From Caldithrix abyssi (lineage in GTDB: Bacteria; Calditrichota; Calditrichia; Calditrichales; Calditrichaceae), in assembly GCA_011369465.1 (NCBI GenBank), contig DRQG01000142.1, positions 1 to 64,000 on the forward strand: 64,000 bases of DNA. Direction: 5' to 3'. A program made the translations under genes and the position numbers. The notes beneath the pieces were generated by a model. That model was not told where the DNA came from, ran no database searches, and saw nothing but the letters and a program-made list of their open reading frames with translations. This document shows, one piece after another, positions 61,721-64,000 of this stretch (position 1 is its first letter; every line of letters starts with the position of its first letter).

Positions 61721-62602
61721 ATGTTAGATAAAACTTTTCTGGTAAAAGTCGGGTTGGCAGAGATGCTGAAAGGCGGCGTGATTATGGATGTGACGAATGC
61801 CGAACAGGCCAAAATCGCCGAGGATGCCGGTGCGGTGGCGGTAATGGCCCTGGAACGCATACCCGCCGATATTCGGGCCGACGGCGGTGTAGCCCGCATG
61901 TCCAACCCAAAAATGATAAAAGAAATCATGGACACGGTGTCCATCCCGGTGATGGCCAAATGCCGTATCGGACATTTTGCGGAGGCGCAGGTGTTGCAGG
62001 CCATCGGTGTGGATTTTATCGACGAGAGCGAAGTGCTTACCCCGGCCGACGAAAAAAACCACATCTGGAAACACGATTTTAAAGTGCCCTTTGTCTGCGG
62101 CTGCCGCGATCTGGGCGAAGCTTTGCGCCGCATAGCCGAAGGTGCCGCCATGATTCGTACCAAAGGCGAGGCCGGTTCGGGAAATATTGTAGAAGCCGTG
62201 CGCCACATGCGTGCCGTACAGACAGAGATCAAACGCATACAAACCTTGCGCGATGACGAACTGATGAGCTACGCCAAAAATTTAGGGGCGCCGCTGGAAC
62301 TGGTGCAATATGTGAAAGAAAACGGCAAATTGCCGGTGCCTAATTTTTCCGCCGGCGGTATTGCCACCCCGGCCGATGCCGCTTTGATGATGCAGCTCGG
62401 TGCGGAAACCAATTTTGTCGGTTCCGGTATTTTCAAATCGGAAGACCCGGCCGCAAGAGCCAAGGCCATTGTGCTGGCTACCACACATTACGACGATCCC
62501 GATATGGTGGCCCGGGCCAGCGAAGGTTTGGGAGAAGCCATGCCCGGTTTGGAAATGAGCGCCATTCCGGAAGAAGAACAGCTCAACAAACGGGGCTGGT
62601 AA
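61721..62602 (+). CDS. pdxS: Pyridoxal 5'-phosphate synthase subunit PdxS
   Basis: A 293-residue synthase that makes PLP from ribose 5-phosphate, glyceraldehyde 3-phosphate and ammonia. ATG 61721 has GGAGCG upstream; a frame position at 61706 is rejected. The barrel is highly conserved: [40 protein letters not shown], and [13 protein letters not shown] with the catalytic Lys80 (Cys follows it where Val or Ala is usual). Later stretches are [16 protein letters not shown] and [20 protein letters not shown]. pdxT, the glutaminase partner, begins 3 nt after its stop. A likely role beside the PLP-dependent gcvPB is supply of cofactor. Confidence 0.97.
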   Translation: MLDKTFLVKVGLAEMLKGGVIMDVTNAEQAKIAEDAGAVAVMALERIPADIRADGGVARMSNPKMIKEIMDTVSIPVMAKCRIGHFAEAQVLQAIGVDFIDESEVLTPADEKNHIWKHDFKVPFVCGCRDLGEALRRIAEGAAMIRTKGEAGSGNIVEAVRHMRAVQTEIKRIQTLRDDELMSYAKNLGAPLELVQYVKENGKLPVPNFSAGGIATPADAALMMQLGAETNFVGSGIFKSEDPAARAKAIVLATTHYDDPDMVARASEGLGEAMPGLEMSAIPEEEQLNKRGW

Positions 62603-62604
62603 TC

Positions 62605-63174
62605 GTGGCAAAAATCGGAATCTTAGCGCTCCAGGGTGATTTTTACCGGCACAGTCTGGCCGTACGTCGACTGGAACATGAGGCTGTGCTGGTAAAGGAC
62701 GAAGCCGCTTTGAAGAAGTGCGATAAATTAATTATCCCCGGCGGTGAATCCACCACGTTTCTGCATTTAATGGAAAAGCTCAATCTGCGTCAACCTTTGC
62801 TGGAATTTGGCCGGGAAAAAGCCATCATGGGCACATGTGCAGGGCTGATTACCCTCAGTAAAAGTGCCGGTCATTTGCCCTTTCCGCCGTTAGGACTTAT
62901 CGATATCACGGTGGAGCGTAACGCCTACGGCCGGCAGGTGGATTCTTTTGTCGATACGATCCGGCTGAATGTAAACGGTACGGAACGCCCCTATGAGGGC
63001 GTATTCATCCGCGCGCCCAAAATTGCCGCCCTGGGCAGCGACGTGCGGCCTTTGGCCTGGCATAAAGACGATGTGGTTATGGCCGCCAGTGAAAATATAT
63101 TGGTTGCCACCTTCCACCCCGAGCTGACCGATGATTTACGCATACATGCCTATTTTATTGAGCAGGTGGGGTAA
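62605..63174 (+). CDS. pdxT: Pyridoxal 5'-phosphate synthase glutaminase subunit PdxT
   Basis: A 189-residue class-I-type glutaminase that delivers ammonia to PdxS. The start is GTG 62605, 3 nt after pdxS. Motifs: KIGILALQGDFYRHSLAVRR at the start, LIIPGGESTTFLHLMEKLN near 45-62, IMGTCAGLITLSK with the nucleophile Cys78, and VATFHPELTDD with His171 and Glu173, completing the triad. Length is the usual ~190. It is convergent with the aspartate kinase gene, whose stop lies at 63155-63157, so the two 3' ends overlap by 20 bp. Confidence 0.96.
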   Translation: MAKIGILALQGDFYRHSLAVRRLEHEAVLVKDEAALKKCDKLIIPGGESTTFLHLMEKLNLRQPLLEFGREKAIMGTCAGLITLSKSAGHLPFPPLGLIDITVERNAYGRQVDSFVDTIRLNVNGTERPYEGVFIRAPKIAALGSDVRPLAWHKDDVVMAASENILVATFHPELTDDLRIHAYFIEQVG

Positions 63175-64000
63175 AAAAAGCCTTATGTAAAACATTAAGC
63201 GCTTTCTTCTCATCCTTTTTAGCTATTACCATCGAAATATTCAGTTCCGACGAACCCTGGGCAATGGCCGAGATATTGATTTCATTTTCACCCAAAGTCT
63301 GAAAAACCCGCCCGGCAATGCCGATCGTATGACGCATCCGTTCGCCTACCACAGCGATGATGGCCATATCCTTTTCGATAATCACCTCGTTAACCTGTCC
63401 ATAACGGATTTCGAAATGTAATTTTTTTTCGATGGCCCGTTTGGCTCGCTGAGCAGAGTCCGGCGTTACGGCCAGACAAATGGAATGCTCGGAAGAAGCC
63501 TGAGAAATCAGAATAACGTTGATCTTTTCCTCGGCCAAAGCGCTGAAAATACGGCCGGCAATGCCTGTAAAGCCCACCATGCCGATACCCTGAATTTGCA
63601 GCAGGGCGATGGAATCGATGGACGAGATGCCGCGGATGAGTCCGCCGTTACCGCCTGCTTCGGAGCGGATAACCGTTCCCTCGAAGGCCGGGTTAAAGGT
63701 ATTGCGGATGCGAATGGGGATACCTGCTTTTAAAGCCGGCTGCATGGTTGGCGGATGTAAAACCTTGGCGCCAAAATGAGACAGTTCCATGGCTTCTTCA
63801 TAGGTCATCTGAGGGATGGAAAAGGCCTCTTTTACTTTGCGCGGGTCGGCGGTCATCACGCCATCCACATCCGTCCAGATTTCAACCTCTTCCGCCCCGA
63901 GCGCAGCGGCGAGCAATGAAGCCGTGAAATCCGATCCCCCGCGCCCGAGGGTAGTGGTCTCCCGGTTTTCCGTGGAGGCGATAAACCCGGTGGCAATATA
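63155..64000 (-). CDS. Aspartate kinase, 5' part beyond the window
   Basis: The minus-strand frame is open from the stop (63155-63157) to the window edge at 64000, so only the C-terminal ~281 residues are seen. Upstream of the first ATG in view the frame reads TTTLGRGGSDFTASLLAAAL, the kinase signature, then EVEIWTDVDGVMTADPRKV, HFGAKVLHPPTMQPALKAGI and the ACT pair (IGMVGFTGIAGRIFSALAEE; IGIAGRVFQTLGENEINISA). Two ACT domains and a stop right after them indicate a monofunctional, feedback-regulated enzyme rather than an aspartate kinase-homoserine dehydrogenase fusion. It phosphorylates aspartate at the head of the lysine, threonine and methionine route. Confidence 0.94.
   Translation of the reverse strand, partial: YIATGFIASTENRETTTLGRGGSDFTASLLAAALGAEEVEIWTDVDGVMTADPRKVKEAFSIPQMTYEEAMELSHFGAKVLHPPTMQPALKAGIPIRIRNTFNPAFEGTVIRSEAGGNGGLIRGISSIDSIALLQIQGIGMVGFTGIAGRIFSALAEEKINVILISQASSEHSICLAVTPDSAQRAKRAIEKKLHFEIRYGQVNEVIIEKDMAIIAVVGERMRHTIGIAGRVFQTLGENEINISAIAQGSSELNISMVIAKKDEKKALNVLHKAFFTPPAQ

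Overview
The window looks like chromosomal DNA of a Gram-negative bacterium of the wider Bacteroidota/Ignavibacteriota/Calditrichota assemblage. Calditrichota or a close relative is my best guess from protein style alone. Pointers are a secreted protein ending in a YPNPFN-type sorting domain, a FecI-like sigma factor/FecR/STN-TonB-receptor set, a two-subunit glycine decarboxylase, response regulators carrying PATAN (DUF4388) domains, BamD-like lipoproteins and a DUF5916-type outer-membrane protein. No rRNA, tRNA, CRISPR array or intact insertion sequence was recognised.

Layout. 1-6.2 kb is an accessory, AT-richer segment: a truncated orphan gene, a large LVIVD-type secreted beta-propeller protein, an array of small hairpins, a lipoprotein, a frame-broken Rhs C-terminal toxin remnant and a possible immunity gene. 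Two copies of a ~115-bp repeat flank the last three. 6.2-8.9 kb holds two minus-strand genes (PAP2 phosphatase, MATE transporter). From 9.2 to 63.2 kb every gene is on the plus strand.

9.2-19.2 kb is a surface-signalling and thiol-redox block: ECF sigma factor, FecR anti-sigma, STN-containing TonB receptor with a long structured leader, TlpA-like lipoprotein, DsbD and a peroxiredoxin-like protein. 19.6-25.7 kb has an OmpR/HK pair, a membrane protein, a ferredoxin, a LamG/DUF1080-like protein and a DUF5916 protein. 25.8-37.7 kb is housekeeping: birA, coaX, a large pseudo-receiver/GAF/PAS histidine kinase, mutS, an HU-like gene, ruvX (yqgF), DAHP synthase, prephenate dehydrogenase and a Gfo/Idh oxidoreductase. 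37.8-44.3 kb has bamD-nadD, an S41 peptidase, a lone EutN/CcmL microcompartment vertex gene and the ACT/UPF0210 pair.

44.9-63.2 kb mixes cofactor-dependent central metabolism with signalling. It holds a nitrilase, accB, accC, gcvH, gcvPA, gcvPB, amt-glnK and pdxS-pdxT, with four response-regulator-like proteins and a histidine kinase between them. Biotin ligase (birA) serves AccB, and PdxST makes the PLP that GcvPA/PB needs, so several genes are functionally linked although not strictly in one operon. The right edge cuts a minus-strand aspartate kinase gene.

Intergenic regions are rich in small palindromes and in at least three dispersed repeat families. The most unusual signals are the exact A-AAA-AAG slippery heptamer at the second frame break of the Rhs remnant, the ~120-nt hairpin ahead of the TonB receptor, the solitary shell-vertex gene, and the regulators lodged inside the acc/gcv region.
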